From: Undaria pinnatifida
Taxonomy: Eukaryota > Sar > Phaeophyceae > Laminariales > Alariaceae
Assembly (NCBI GenBank): GCA_012845835.1
Contig: JABAKD010000004.1
Location: 8,316,409-8,380,408 of the forward strand
Direction of reading: 5' to 3'
DNA length: 64,000 bases
The stretch's first letter is position 1, and each line of letters begins with the position of its first letter. Positions 33,216-44,604 of this stretch are shown in pieces. The position numbers and the translations under genes were made by a program. The notes under the pieces are model-generated. The model had not been told where the DNA came from. It saw only the letters and a list, made by a program, of their open reading frames with translations, and ran no database searches.

Positions 33216-34065
33216 GCAATGTTGCCGCCGCACACACTAATATAGCACTAGCTCCTCGTCTACGCTCACCCTATCCTCCACGAGACGAATCTGATCCCTT
33301 ACTATTAATGGTATACCTTCGTCCTCGCTGAAGCGTACAAGAACGACGTTTGTGTATTGCACCTGGCGATTAATATTGAACAGCAACCGCGATATTTTAT
33401 TTTTATTTTTATCGTCGCTTCCATATTCTCCAGCTGCACTCGTAAGAGATGCAAGGTTCCCCTCCGGAAAGTGCCTAAGGGAGTGGCGTAAGAACGAAAC
33501 CCTAACATCCAACATATATTTGACTGTCTGTGGGCAAATAAGATGTACCTGGTGGTAGTAAAAACTATGCTCTTGTCCGCAGCTCGAAAAGCGGAGTGTG
33601 GGGAGGCGCCCTTCCAGGTACGGTTCGCTCTCTCACCGTCGGGGTGGAGAACCGAAAATAAGCGGTAATCCCATCGGTACGTACGTGTCCAGCGCCAGTA
33701 CTTGTACGATGGGGACTTTTTATACGGGCGACTCTTATGCAGTAAAATTTGCGTGGTAAAAATAAAAGGACGAATAGGTGGATTTTCAACCGGCAAAAAA
33801 ACAAGTCAGCAGCCAGTTGTTCCGTGCGCGGTCTGGTCTTGATGCTTTTTCTTTGGTTCCTGTTGTTTCGTATGGAATTCAGCAATAAATTTCAGAGTAG
33901 GTACTCTTCGTGTCTTGTTGAGCCCGATATTGAACTTAACGACGAGTGATACACGCCAGGATGGGCAATCATCCCCCTTCACCGCCACTTCGTCGCAGAG
34001 AGTGCGCGGAATGAGGAACTGTAGGGCTTCTATTATTGTCGCTGAGACAGAGAAGCCCTTTGTCA
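33216..34065. other. Sequence without a supported gene or repeat
   Basis: No conserved protein, RNA or tandem repeat recognised. Open frames of 60-160 codons on the minus strand lack any familiar motif. Confidence 0.45.
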
Positions 34066-35205
34066 TGGAGCATCGGCGCCTATATCCACTGCTGTTTGCT
34101 TTTTAAATTCAAGAAAAATACGCTGGATTGTTTTGATCGTCGCCCGATTCAAAATCGACCCCTCGTGGAGACGAAAGCAACTCGCCTCAGCATAGCGAGG
34201 ACTCGCCACGCGCACATATACGATGTATCCTACTACTGCTGCTGTGCGGCAAGGTTGTACACGTAGTGTTGTGCCGTCCTCATGTTGTCTGGTTGCTGTC
34301 ATCTGTGGTGTGAGCAAAATCTCCGACCCATAACATGATTACCCCTCTGTTACGGACGTGAAAACACTCTGTCTATTTGGACGTAAATGTAAGTATGGGT
34401 TGGTCGATAAATTACAATTTAAAAGTTCACTATATTACCGTCCAAACTGGCGCAATCTATGGACATGCAATGGAGATGCGCACGAAGTGGCAGCACAGGG
34501 GTACGGTGGGGTGACAAATATCACTCTCCAATCAAAGAATCAGCTTCTACAACAGCAACCACACGCGCATACAGTTGCAGGCTGCTGATGCTAGGAGGCT
34601 GGACCGCTGCTGGGCGGCAGGATCGTAGCGTGGTGCCATCAGCGCCTATATCCTTTGCTGTTTGCTTTTTATAGTTAAGCAAAATTACGCTGGATTGTTT
34701 TGATCGTCGTCCGATTCAAAATCGTCCCCTCGCGGAGACGAAAGCAACTCGCCTCAGCATAGCGAAGACTCGCCACGCGCATGCACATGATGTATCCCAC
34801 TACTGCTGCTGTGCGGTAGGGTTGTACACGTAGCGTTGTGCCGTCTTCAAGTTTGGTACCTGTCATCTGTGGCGAGAGCAAAATCTCCGACACAAAACAA
34901 TACCCCTTTGGTATGTAGTACGGAAAATACTTCCTCTTTGGACGTAAATGTAAGGATTGGTTAGTATATCAATTATGATAAAAAAGGTTCCTATATTACC
35001 GACGAAATTGGCGCGATCTATGGACATGCAATTGAGATGCGTTCGAAGCGGCAGCACGCCAGGAAGATGGGGTATGATGGGGTGACAAATGCCACGCTCC
35101 GATAAAAAAATCAGCTACTACAACAGCAGCCACACGCGCATACAGTTGCAGGCTGCTGCTGCTAGGGGGCTGGACTGCTGCTGGGCGGCAGGATCGTAGC
35201 GTGGT
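34066..35205 (+). repeat. Two tandem copies of a ~567-bp unit
   Basis: Landmarks recur with a constant offset: GCGCCTATATCC (34076 and 34643), CGCTGGATTGTTTTGATCGTC, GAGACGAAAGCAACTCGCCTC, TGTACACGTAG.GTTGTGCCG, CTATGGACATGCAAT, CAGTTGCAGGCTGCTG and GGATCGTAGCGTGGTG (some shortened here). The copies differ by scattered substitutions. No protein. Confidence 0.85.
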
Positions 35206-36005
35206 GCTCCGTGCAAAAAGAGGGAAAGAAACGTGTTATACCCTCCACGAGAGCAGAAAAGTCGGGTGTGCATCCAAATTTTACGTGCGTACGCGGGAAT
35301 AAGGGATGCAGAAACCCAATCCCCGCGGGGATGTTGCGGAAACCCGGGGGTTTGCCTTAAGTGTGCCCAGGGCCAAAAAAGTTTAAAAGGCTTGCCACGC
35401 GCGACACGCTGCACGGATCGCGCCCAAACCTCCAGCAACGTGAGCCCGACGGTCGAATTGTGCCCACCCCACCCGACGTTTGGGACAAAGGTGCGAACAC
35501 GAAGAGATGCGCCCGAAGGAAAAAAAAATCACAATTATACACATACATATAACCCTCAGCCGCCTTATGAACAAACCGTGGCCACAGGTGTCTTCCCTTC
35601 TCCCCATGTCTTTCCTGTCTTTTTTTCGCGCACAAGGTTCAGCATTTGTTCCGATTCTTCAGCTATATTTTATATAAACTTATTCTGAGGATGTCAGCCG
35701 TGAGTTCGACGAATCTTGGGTCAATACTCATCTTTGCAAGCTGCATTGTTGGTACTTGTAATATACTGTATGAGTGAGTTTTATATTGGGAGGGGTCCTA
35801 CATACATGTGTAACACAATATAAATGTATATATGATCATTATTATTATGTTTGCCCTCCGACAATATGGCGTAGATGCCGTGCCGATGTAAATCGAATAT
35901 CCTTTTATAAAGCAGCAGTGGCACCTAATATGAAGTCGAATGATCGCACCATAATGCAGTGGTATCTTCCGCCAACCATTTGCCCATTTCCTTTCCCCGC
36001 ATGTT
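35206..36005. other. Sequence without a supported gene
   Basis: Mixed sequence; around 35570-35670 there is weak similarity, in reverse complement, to the 3' part of the SINE family (CCGTGGCCACAGGTGTC, CGCACAAGG, TTCAGC). Nothing else recognised. Confidence 0.4.
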
Positions 36006-36011
36006 CTCCTT

Positions 36012-37600
36012 TTATCTACTATTTCCTTTCCCTATATATATTTTAGCTAAGAGCCTACCTTGATCCTCATCAACACTGCCACCCCAGGTCAGTGGCCGCA
36101 GTCCTCCCGATTCTTCCTCCCTTCCCCTCGCGGCCTGACGATCCCTCAGAGATAGCCTATATCGATGAACTCTGCGCGAAATCGCGGCCTGAGTGGTCAC
36201 AGAAATGATTTGGAATAGTCGCTCCTTGCACACGCCTTTCCGCGCTAGGGACGATGCGTCCGTCCGTCCAACGATGCTTGCCGCCACCTGATCTATCAGG
36301 TCGCTGCCTTCTTTACCGAGGCGCCCAAAGCTTTCCACCGCGAGGGTGGCGAGTGTGTAGCTGCGTTCGTCGAAGGACACCTGTCCCGGACGAGCGTAGT
36401 GGTTGCCCTTGCGCGCCTCGGAAGTGGAAGTAGCTGATCTGTTCCGATCCGCGCTTCCTGCCCTCATGTGGACCCCTGCTTGTGGGTCCGCATACGTGAC
36501 GTCGAGGAGTATCGATTTGTCGCGGTACTCCGATGACGTAACATCTCTTAGTCCACCTGCCTCAATCACGATGTCCATTCGCAAATCCCTGTCTGCGTGG
36601 AACGGGGCTCCGCTTTCCATCTGGTGGCGGATGGACATGCTCTTAAGGGTGCGGGAGAGCGCGTGCACGAGGGGTTGGTGCTGGTTCACTTGCACGCCCG
36701 ATCGGTGACACAATCGTGCATGCCGCGTATTAACATCCGCTTCACCGCAGCATGGGCACCTCGCCGCCAGGAACTCCTCTAACTCCAGAAATCTCTTCCC
36801 CGCAGTCACGAACTCTGATGCAGGGATGGTTCTAGCTGAGTCTACAGGCCTCGCCCTTAGGAAGGCGGTAGCCCCTGATCCCGATTGACTCCGTTGCCGG
36901 GCCTTGGCCAAGTCTCGTGTCTCCTTCTCGCCTTGAGATTCGCTTGTGTCTCGCTGGGGCCTCGTCTCGGGGAGCTGGTCCAGTGAAGAGACGTACTTAT
37001 CATAATGTACACGGTGTAGTACCAGTTTACCCAGTCTATGCTGCGCTTCGCTGGATCTGATAGTTTCGGCGTCGTGTGCAGGCGACGCGTCTGCAACTGA
37101 TTGCCCTGAGGCACCTTGCTCTCCTGCTCTAAAGGCTCTGTCCCGCCAATTTTTCGGTACGATGTTCGCCATGACCTCCTCTAAAACCCCATGCACATCG
37201 CGTAGGCCCCTGACGTTGTTCCAGATGCGCCGCACGAGGTCAGAATCGGGCATCTCCCTCCGGACTTTGTTCCCTATTGCGCCGGACAGATCAGCAAGCA
37301 CCTCTGGCACCGTCGTCACCAAGCTCCCAACGGGTGCTGACATCCTCCGGGCTTCAGCCGATAACAGCCCGAACCCTCCGGCTCCCGCGGACAGGCTCGC
37401 CTGCGCCTGTTGACGGGGTTGCGGGTTCAACATGTTTGTCGGGCACCCGTCCTTGAAGAACGACGATTCTTCTGCTGCCCCCCGGGAGATCGAGCAATTT
37501 TGCCAGCATCCACAAGGCGTTGCCATATGCTTTTTTGCATGCAGCCAGCGATAGTTCTGGGTTAATCACGCGTTCAAGGTAGGAGGTCCGTTGAACCATA
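36012..37600 (-). pseudogene. RT thumb plus CCHC-like cluster and restriction-like endonuclease
   Basis: A short frame (37354-37599) continues the thumb (TSYLERVINPELSLAACKKA). After a frame change the 504-codon frame 36012-37526 carries GGFGLLSAEARRM, then a CPCCG...H...C cluster near 36745-36700. The endonuclease candidate follows: DLRMDIVIEAGG near 36560-36590 and ILLDVTYADP near 36490-36515, placed like the D and DV-containing strands of a PD-(D/E)XK fold. Expected role: target DNA cleavage for target-primed reverse transcription. It ends with an Arg-rich tail. Confidence 0.75.
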
Positions 37601-38871
37601 GAGCCGGTGGCAATCAGGTTGGCTGATTGCTTCGTTCGGCATGCGCGACAACATCCGCGCGAGTTGCTCCGCTCCCCCGTTTTGGACTATCTCCATTGCG
37701 CTCTCCCTCGCGTACTCATCTGTGCCGATGGGCACCCCCACCACCTTAACCCCACCACGTTCGGCGATGCTTACGCCAATGCCTTCAAGAAGGGCGGTGT
37801 GTTCCGGCGTAGGTACGTGCCCCTTTGGGGGCAGGGCAACCGTTTTGCTCGGGTTGATCGCAATTCCGGTGTTGGACAGCTCACGCTCGAGAAAAGGTAC
37901 CACTTCCACAGTATCGGGTGTGATTTCCATCATTCTGATGCTAGTATCATCTAGGTAGGCGAATGCCTCTACACCTCTTGGCTCGAACTCCGCCCGTGTC
38001 CGCTTCAGCACCGGCAGGAGCGGCATGCAGAACAACGCCGGCCCCATGGTATTACCTTGTTGCACCCCGCTGGAGCAGTCGATATTCCGCCTTTCTCCCG
38101 ATTCCATCTGAAAGAACACCAGCGGAGACATCTCGCCGTAACATTTTGCCACGAACGGTGTAAGCGCCGGAACGCAAGTGGTCGCCTCCGCTAGCATAGC
38201 AGTCCGCTTACCTGTGTTGAATGCGTTGGAGGAATCGGTGAGGATCAGCCAGGTTTTTGCCTCGTGATGTACGCTTGCGCGTAGCGCTACCTGTTCCACC
38301 CCCCCTCGTACTCCGACTCCAAACTGTCTCGCTTGGCGGTTGGCCTGCTCCAGCCGTGGTCGCGCATGGTTCCGGCCGCAATAAGCCGCCTCCACGTCAT
38401 CCCCACGCATACGGGGCGGTATTTTTCACCCAGGGCAGTGAGGTTTAATTGCAAGAAGAGCTGCCAGAATTCAGGCGGGAAGGCGTTTGGATCATCGATA
38501 ATTCTTCTCCAGAAGGCTTTAATGCCAGCTCCGAATTTTTCGCGCCCAATACCAGTCCTGATTATTGACTGCAAGTACGAGAAGCGCAGACCGTCGCTTC
38601 CCGCGCCTGATAAGGCGTTGCGAGAATTAATGACCTCGAGGGCCACCTGTGGGTCGAACTCTTCCTCCGGGCACCAGTTGGGAACACTCCCTTCCTCCTG
38701 GTCGGCGGAACGTGCCGCCACCGCTGCCGCTGCAGCTTCGGAGACGCAGGCCTCGTTCTCCTTCGGGAACTTTGCTTTTGAACGCGCTCCCACGTTTCCT
38801 CGTTTTCCGGCGCGCGCGTTTCCGCGAGGTGGCTGCGTGCTGCCACAGTCACCCTCCCTCGATGGCGGCAT
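37574..38871 (-). pseudogene. Reverse transcriptase of the RT-endonuclease element
   Basis: The frame 38287-38871 includes NSRNALSGAGSDGLRFSYLQ and LTALGEKYRPVCVGMTWRRL (fingers). A frame change leads to 37574-38410 with WLILTDSSNAFNTGKRTAML (palm, first catalytic Asp), SSGVQQGNTMGPALFCMPLL (the GxxQGxxxGP motif), and VEAFAYLDDTSIRM with the catalytic YLDD. INPSKTVALPPKG follows as the next motif. All core catalytic motifs are present, unlike in the other two retroelements of the window, but the frame is broken between the fingers and the palm. Confidence 0.85.
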
Positions 38872-39275
38872 GCTGGTGATGCCCTCCTAAACATATCAGC
38901 GTCCGTCTCTTCGCGGGCTTGGTCGATTTGCCTCGTCGATGTTCGATGGGTACACTCCATTAACCACGGGAGCAAAAGGGTGAGGTCACCGCGTTCGGCA
39001 GACGCAAACCTCTCACGCCGTTTCATTCGGCCATCCTGCGAGCGCAGTAGACCTGGGAGGATGTACCACAACTTGATTGACCTCAGGAGTGATTGCGGAG
39101 TCTCCGATTGTGTGGATTGGCGATGCTCTCCCAAGGTCGGATGGAGGAGGCCAAGCACATGGGTGATAACCTTGGCGTGGGCAGTAGCCAGTCTCGGCTG
39201 CATTTTGACAACAGTGACAAAGCGCTGTTGGAGGTCCTCGAGGGGGACATCATCGAGCGGTCCTGCAATTCCCAA
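38562..39275 (-). pseudogene. Pre-RT domain of the RT-endonuclease element
   Basis: The frame contains LEDLQQRFVTVVKMQPRLAT and SIKLWYILPGLLRSQDGRMK, followed by RERFASAERGDLTLLLPWLM and then basic, low-complexity sequence where the true frame shifts. Its position between the N-terminal module and the RT, on the same strand, suggests it is the linker domain of the element's protein. I do not recognise a named family. Confidence 0.5.
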
Positions 39276-39334
39276 TGTGTTTGGTCCTAGGGATAGCAGA
39301 TGCCATCCCGGCGCTCTTCCTCGCCATCGTCAGG

Positions 39335-40850
39335 TCACCCCCCGAGCCCCGCTGCCGTCACGTGTAGCCCAGGGTCGGCCTGAACTGCCGATTCTATTGC
39401 TTCCCGTCTTCCATGGCGGACTGTGCATCCCCTTGCTCTGCAGAGAAGCGACGCCTGCGCCCCGCCTCGTCTGACCGCATTCACCACGCACCGCGCATGC
39501 ATTGCATGTTGACGCCCACAGGGCAACCCCGCCACTCGGTGTCCCTGAGCAATCGTTGCTCTACAGCCCACACAGCTCGTACCGCTGTGGTCGTCTGCAA
39601 TGAAAGCGCGAAGATGCGTTATGCTCCCTGGTGCTGACCCTCCTCCCTCTCCGTCCCCGCCTTCTCCCTCTCCACCGCCAGACCTTCCTTCGGCAGGGGC
39701 CGAGGGAACCTCGCCGCTTCCATGTTGAGGGATTTGCCCCGGTTGGTGGTGGCTCCTCTCCCAGTTCTCGTCGCTCGTGTTCCTCTTCCGGATTCGCGGA
39801 GTCGACCTCGTCTGCCTCTTGTGCTTCTCCCACCTTCTACTGCAGCAGTGAACGTAGATGCAGTCGCTCTCGATGTTGCTGGGGTGACGCTGGGCTGTGT
39901 TGGGGGCGCGCGCGAGTGTCCCTGCGCCGTCGCCTCCCTGCTTTCGGCAGTTCGGGGGTTTCCCATGGCAATAGATACAGCATCTCCTGGCTCCGTCTGC
40001 TCCCTTCCCCCCGGGTCACCTCCTGACGCTAGAGTTGCACCTTCCCGTGGTCACGCCCACTGCTAAAGGGTCGCTCTTCCGTGCCGGGCCCGTTCCTTCC
40101 GCCGTGCTTCTCACCGCCGCTAGGGTGGCACGGGGTTGACTCCGAGGGGGGACAAGGGCTCCGCCACCGTGACATCCCCGTGTTCGGCCATGAGGGTGTT
40201 CTCCACGGCTACTTGAACGGCGCCTCCTGGGTCCGCCTGCCCCCTTACCCTCGAGTCACCTTCAGACGCCGGGGCTGCTCCTTCCGGTTGTGTTGCTCCC
40301 GCTGCTAACGACTCACTCTGCAGCGCCGGGTTTGTTCCTTCCTGCGTTACCCACGCTGCCGTCGGGGAGGGAGGCAGCTCGTTCCCTGCCTCAAACCCGT
40401 TTTGGGACCCGAGGGTCCCTGCTGCCGTCAGGAACGGAGGAAGCGCCTCCCCCTCTTCTAACGCTTTTCGGACCCCGAGGGTCCACCTCGTCAGGCGGTC
40501 CTCCCACGTCGAGTCAAGGCCCACCAAGAACTCTTGGACATGAGGTAGGATGTAGATCCTTCGATTCGGAAGTCGGAGTACAGAATCCTGCGGGCGGATG
40601 CCATACGCGGCGAAGATCCACTGTAGTGAACGGCTGCCGCTCTCCATTCCCTCGGTCGGGGGAAGTCAAGGTAGGCGCCTTGGGGCAGGCCAAGAGCATC
40701 GCCGAACAGGGAGCACAAAAGGAACGAGGAGATTGGGCTACTCCCATGTGTCCTCACCATCTCCTCAAAAGTATCGTGGGAACTAGTCGTGACGAAACTA
40801 GCTGGGTCCAACCGGGGGCCGTCCTCCTCCAAGAGTTCCGTGAACTGCAG
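39335..40850 (-). pseudogene. Copy B of a zinc-binding N-terminal module, with expanded linker
   Basis: On the minus strand: LPQGAYLDFPRPREW (near 40685), then VQEFLVGLDSTWEDRLTRWT, LGVRKALEEGEALPPFLTAA (near 40440-40530), a long Ala/Gly/Pro linker with internal ~230-bp repeats (39.96-40.33 kb), and finally LPCGRQHAMHARCVVNAVRR (near 39515). The same order is seen in copy A, so this is a tandem duplicate with a longer linker. Frame changes occur. Not a family I recognise. Confidence 0.55.
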
Positions 40851-40910
40851 GGCTCCCGCTACTGCTGGCCACCTTCCCCCGGGCGTGGCCTTGGAAGGTC
40901 CTCAGCCAGC

Positions 40911-41700
40911 TCAGCCGGATGAAGAGGCCGATTTCTTGCCGGCCATTCCGAGGGACACGCGACGTGGTTGTGGGTCTGCATGCCCAATCGCGAGGCGTTC
41001 TGCACGGTCTATCATGCAGCGGGCATGAACTTGCTCTCCGTGGGGACACGGAATAAGTGCCCATAAATAGTCCACCGCTGAATCCCCAGTAGGCTCCTCT
41101 AGTGCCCGCCCGCAGTAGGCACAGGGAGATGCACCCCTGCTTCCCGCGGCATGACGCCTCTCTGCTGCACTCCTAGCAGCGCCTCCTTGTTCAGTTGGTC
41201 TCGTGTCTACAGGGTCGTTCTCCAGCGTCCGGTCTGTTCTCTCCGGTGTCGCTGCCATCGCTGTTGAGAAGGAAGGAAGTGCATCACCCGCTTTCAACGC
41301 GCTTCTGACCCCGAGGGTCCACCTCGTTAGTCGGTCTTCCCATTCGGCGTCGTGACCTACTAGATATTGTTGGACGTGAGGTGCGATGTAGATTATTTGA
41401 CTTTGGACAAGATATCCTGCGGTTGGATGGCGTACGCAGCAAACAGCGTACGGTATCGGCCTGCCGCCGTTTCCCATTCCCTCGGTCGGGAAAAATCGAG
41501 GTATGCTCCTTGAGGCAGGTTCAGCGCATCGCAAATTAGGAAGGATAGCAAGAACGAGGAGGTTGAGCTCTGTGCATGTAACATGAGCCCAAACGTACCG
41601 CAAATGCCAGCCGTCACGTAGCTGGCTGACTCCAGTCCGGAGATGTGCCGCTGAAGGCAGGTGGCGAACTGCAGGGCACCTCTCACCGCCCCCTACCTTC
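40911..41700 (-). pseudogene. Copy A of the zinc-binding N-terminal module
   Basis: Minus-strand order: LPQGAYLDFSRPREW (near 41505), VQQYLVGHDAEWEDRLTRWT, LGVRSALKAGDALPSFSTAM, then CAYCGR (near 41115) and, 30 residues on, IPCPHGEQVHARCMIDRAER (near 41020-41060). CxxC, then C-x-H, then H-x-x-C is a RING/treble-clef-like set of ligands. It repeats copy B with a period of about 835 bp. Expected role in such elements: nucleic-acid or protein binding by the N-terminal region; not shown. Confidence 0.55.
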
Positions 41701-42350
41701 CCCTATGTCCGTCCATGGATTTCCCTCTAGCCAGCTCCGCCGGGTAGGGAGGTCGGCTTCCTCCCGGCCACGCCGAGCGACACGCGACGCAGGGCCTAGG
41801 ATCTGCATATTATCTCGCGAGGTTTTTCGCGCGGTCCAGCATGCAGCGGGTGTGCACAAAGCCTCCATGGGCGCACGGAACGGGTACTCGAGCGTCGTCT
41901 TCCCCCGACTCGCCCCACTAGAGTTATCGAAAGGCCACCCGCAGAACGTGTACCAAATTCCTCGGAATCCTCCAATCCCCTTTTAACGTGTTGACCACCT
42001 TCGCCTTGACTCGCGGCCACTTCTACACCCGAGGTCAGTGATCGCCACAATGTCTCTAACTGTCGTTGTTGGTGAGCGCCATCCGGGGTAGTGCGATCGT
42101 ATCTCATGTGGATTCTGGGCGCTATTGCCGTGAGTCGGAACGTTCTCCGACGCGACACTCCTGTTCCGTCTCGGATAGCTACCCCAAATCGGTCGTCCCC
42201 CCTGCCGTCTGCTCCTGCTGCGCTTTCTACGGCACACCTCCTGTGGATGAGCCAGCCACCAAAAGCGAACCTCTGGTTATCCTCCAAGTGCCTGCCGCAG
42301 ACCCCACGCGGCGCTCGCACTTGTTGCTGGGGATCGTGCCCCGCCATCCT
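41700..42350 (-). pseudogene. Copy C (partial) of the zinc-binding module with an extra Cys/His segment
   Basis: PCAHGGFVHTRCMLDRAKNL (near 41830-41885) is the third occurrence of the C-x-H-G...VH-x-R-C motif. Upstream in another frame VCGRHLEDNQRFAFGGWLIH followed by RRCAVESA (near 42220-42310) offers a further CxxC-like/HxxC set. The middle of the module (LPQG, WEDRLTRW) is not found here. Confidence 0.45.
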
Positions 42351-43415
42351 CCGTGGTGGTTCTCCTCATCTCGCTCTGTGAGATTCCGTGATAAGTCCAT
42401 GATCATTCTGTTTATCGGGGGTTCGGTCAGGAGTTTTTTTCCGTCTCGGCCTTAGTATGCGATTCGTGGAACTGGAATTCTCGGTCAAATCGCTTCGTTC
42501 GAGCGCCGTCTTTGGGGGGCGGCTCAAACGCCTCTCGCCCTGCCGTACCCGTTTCGCACCTGGCCGGGAACGGGTACGTGGGCTGAGCGAGACAAGCGAG
42601 AAGTGCGCAAATTTTTGTATTTTGGGCGGTATACGCCCGAGCTATTCTTGGATCTGGTCATATGCAGAGCTTGAACGAAAAAAGCATATTGGAAAATATT
42701 TGTTTCCAAGTTGGCATGATTTCCAAATTGATTGGCTTCTTATTTTGTCCCCACCACACTTTTTTCATGGTCACACCTCGAAGCGTTTGGCCTATTGTGC
42801 ACATCGTACGACCGACTGCTGTGTCGTTGCTTTTCGATATCGGATTTCAAGGTTGAATATCTTTGTTCGAGCAATCGTTGTCTTCGAGCAGGGCCGTTCC
42901 CTACCCAACAACATCATGACACCCAGTGTTCGTGCTGATTCTTCATCCTAGAGAGATACAACTTCCTATTATGTGGTCACAGACTGTGAGACAGAGTAAA
43001 CCAAACAATCGCAATTCATCAAGGCATAAAGCAAGTGAAATGCTAGCGTACCGGGTACTAGAACACAACAAAACAGGCCAAACCACGAAAAATATAGAAA
43101 ACAAACACAACGAACGGAGTCGCTCTAAAAAATCGCAGTTATTGTACGAGAAACAATGTTTTGTCAGTCTGCTTCATCGCCGCTCCAAAGAATCGTTCCG
43201 TATATTTTGGTCCACGATCCACAACATACATACATACATCTTTCAGAACTGCATAATAAGTATCCCACACCATTTCCATGCATATTTATCCCCACAAACG
43301 AAACGTGCGTGCACTTCTAACTGTAGGTATGATTATCAAGGTAGTAGTGTTTCGAACGCTTTGTTGTGTGATTGCAAGAATTGCGCTGGCTACTGACTGA
43401 CTGTTGTTGTTGCTG
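42351..43415. other. Sequence without a supported gene
   Basis: AT-richer sequence beyond the 5' end of the RT-endonuclease element. Open frames of up to 164 codons have no recognised motif. Confidence 0.45.
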
Positions 43416-43416
43416 G

Positions 43417-43625
43417 TCAATACATCGTGTGCGCCAGCAATAAATTGATGACAGTATAATAAAATATAGGGATCTTCTTGAAAATGCCATCTCGTGTTTG
43501 CCAGGAACTAACCGATGATGATACAGAGTAATAGGGATCTTCTTGACAATATCTCATGTGCGCCACAGCAATCGACGATATAGCAGTATAATAAAAAATA
43601 GGGATCTCCTGCACAAATATCTCGT
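43417..43625 (+). repeat. Three decayed tandem copies of an ~85-bp unit
   Basis: Units share CTGGTCAATA/GACAATATCTC, TCGTGTGCGCCAGCAA/TCATGTGCGCCACAGCAA, GATGACAGTATAATAAAATA and TAGGGATCTTCTTG. The unit starts recur near 43417, 43480 and 43545, and a last part near 43595. Confidence 0.6.
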
Positions 43626-44600
43626 GGTATTATACCTATCACTACGCATACGCGCGTCAGACGCAAGTCAAATGGAAAACAGAAACGAACAGAAAAGACA
43701 GAGAAGAAAGAAAAGGGGTATTATATTCCGATTCAGATCACCGTGTGTCAAGCCGAAGCAGGCGCTCATTGCTCTTATCTGTTGTGGGCAATATATATAT
43801 ACTGAGTAGCTGTTAGTATGCCGGGACATGGCGATTTGACCGCTCTTCTTACGTCTCGAATGAAAATATCGTGACGCCCTGGGCACCAGCTGCATAGATT
43901 CATCCCGAGGTCGAGCGTTTGGTACGAATTGCGGTCGCATGGCAATTTTTTGCCCTACGCGAGTACTATGCAGGAAAACCAGCGAAAACATTAGCGAGCT
44001 TCGGTTTCTGACCCAATACACGAATGAAATCGGAATTTTCAGCGATTTTTTTCGGTGACGCATAAGCGACAAAGAGGTGATTATTCGGGCACAGCAAGTA
44101 TTTCATGATTATTCGACCATTATGCCAGTTTGAGTCAAATACGCGCTGCTGTTTTGGCCTATGTTCAGTTTTTTCCCACGGTTGGTTAATTATTTACGCT
44201 CGAGTCGTGCCAATTTTAGTTCCACATATAATATTATTATGTCGTTTCCCTTTGAACACCCCCTTTCTGTTTGGAATTAATTGTGCATATAACCGGGGGT
44301 TCTCCTGCATAAAAATGGCTCTAACTCGTCCGTTTATATTGCGTTTGATGCTGTTGTTGCTCTTCAAGTGTTTCTCATCCTCATTTTGAGCGTGCTTGCT
44401 CGGCACGCCGACCTGATATATAGGCTCAAAATCGCTTTTCCTTTGTGTGCGACCTATCGTATGACATGCAAAAAACTCAGTGAACAACTGCGCTCGCATT
44501 GCAAGTTTTGCCGTAAGCGAGAGGTATGCGAGAAAACCCGACTCGATCGAAATAATTGTGAGCTTATTGGGCCAAAGCCTACCAGCCAACCACGAGAAAT
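43626..44600. other. Sequence without a supported gene
   Basis: Contains a short ATATAT run (43791-43802) and unassigned AT-rich sequence. No conserved protein or RNA seen. Confidence 0.4.
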
Positions 44601-44604
44601 AAGC

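Larger units (their letters stand above)
36012..42350 (-). mobile_element. Non-LTR retroelement with RT and restriction-like endonuclease, degenerate
   Basis: Reading on the minus strand: a repeated zinc-binding N-terminal module (42.35-39.4 kb), a conserved pre-RT domain, RT with YLDD (38.9-37.5 kb), thumb with GGFGL, a CCHC-like cluster, and a PD-(D/E)XK-like endonuclease (36.77-36.45 kb). RT followed by a C-terminal Cys/His cluster and restriction-like endonuclease is the layout of R2/CRE/NeSL-type and Utopia-type elements. At least four frame changes are needed to join the pieces. No poly(A) or target site was identified; the Utopia comparison is from memory and unverified. Confidence 0.75.
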
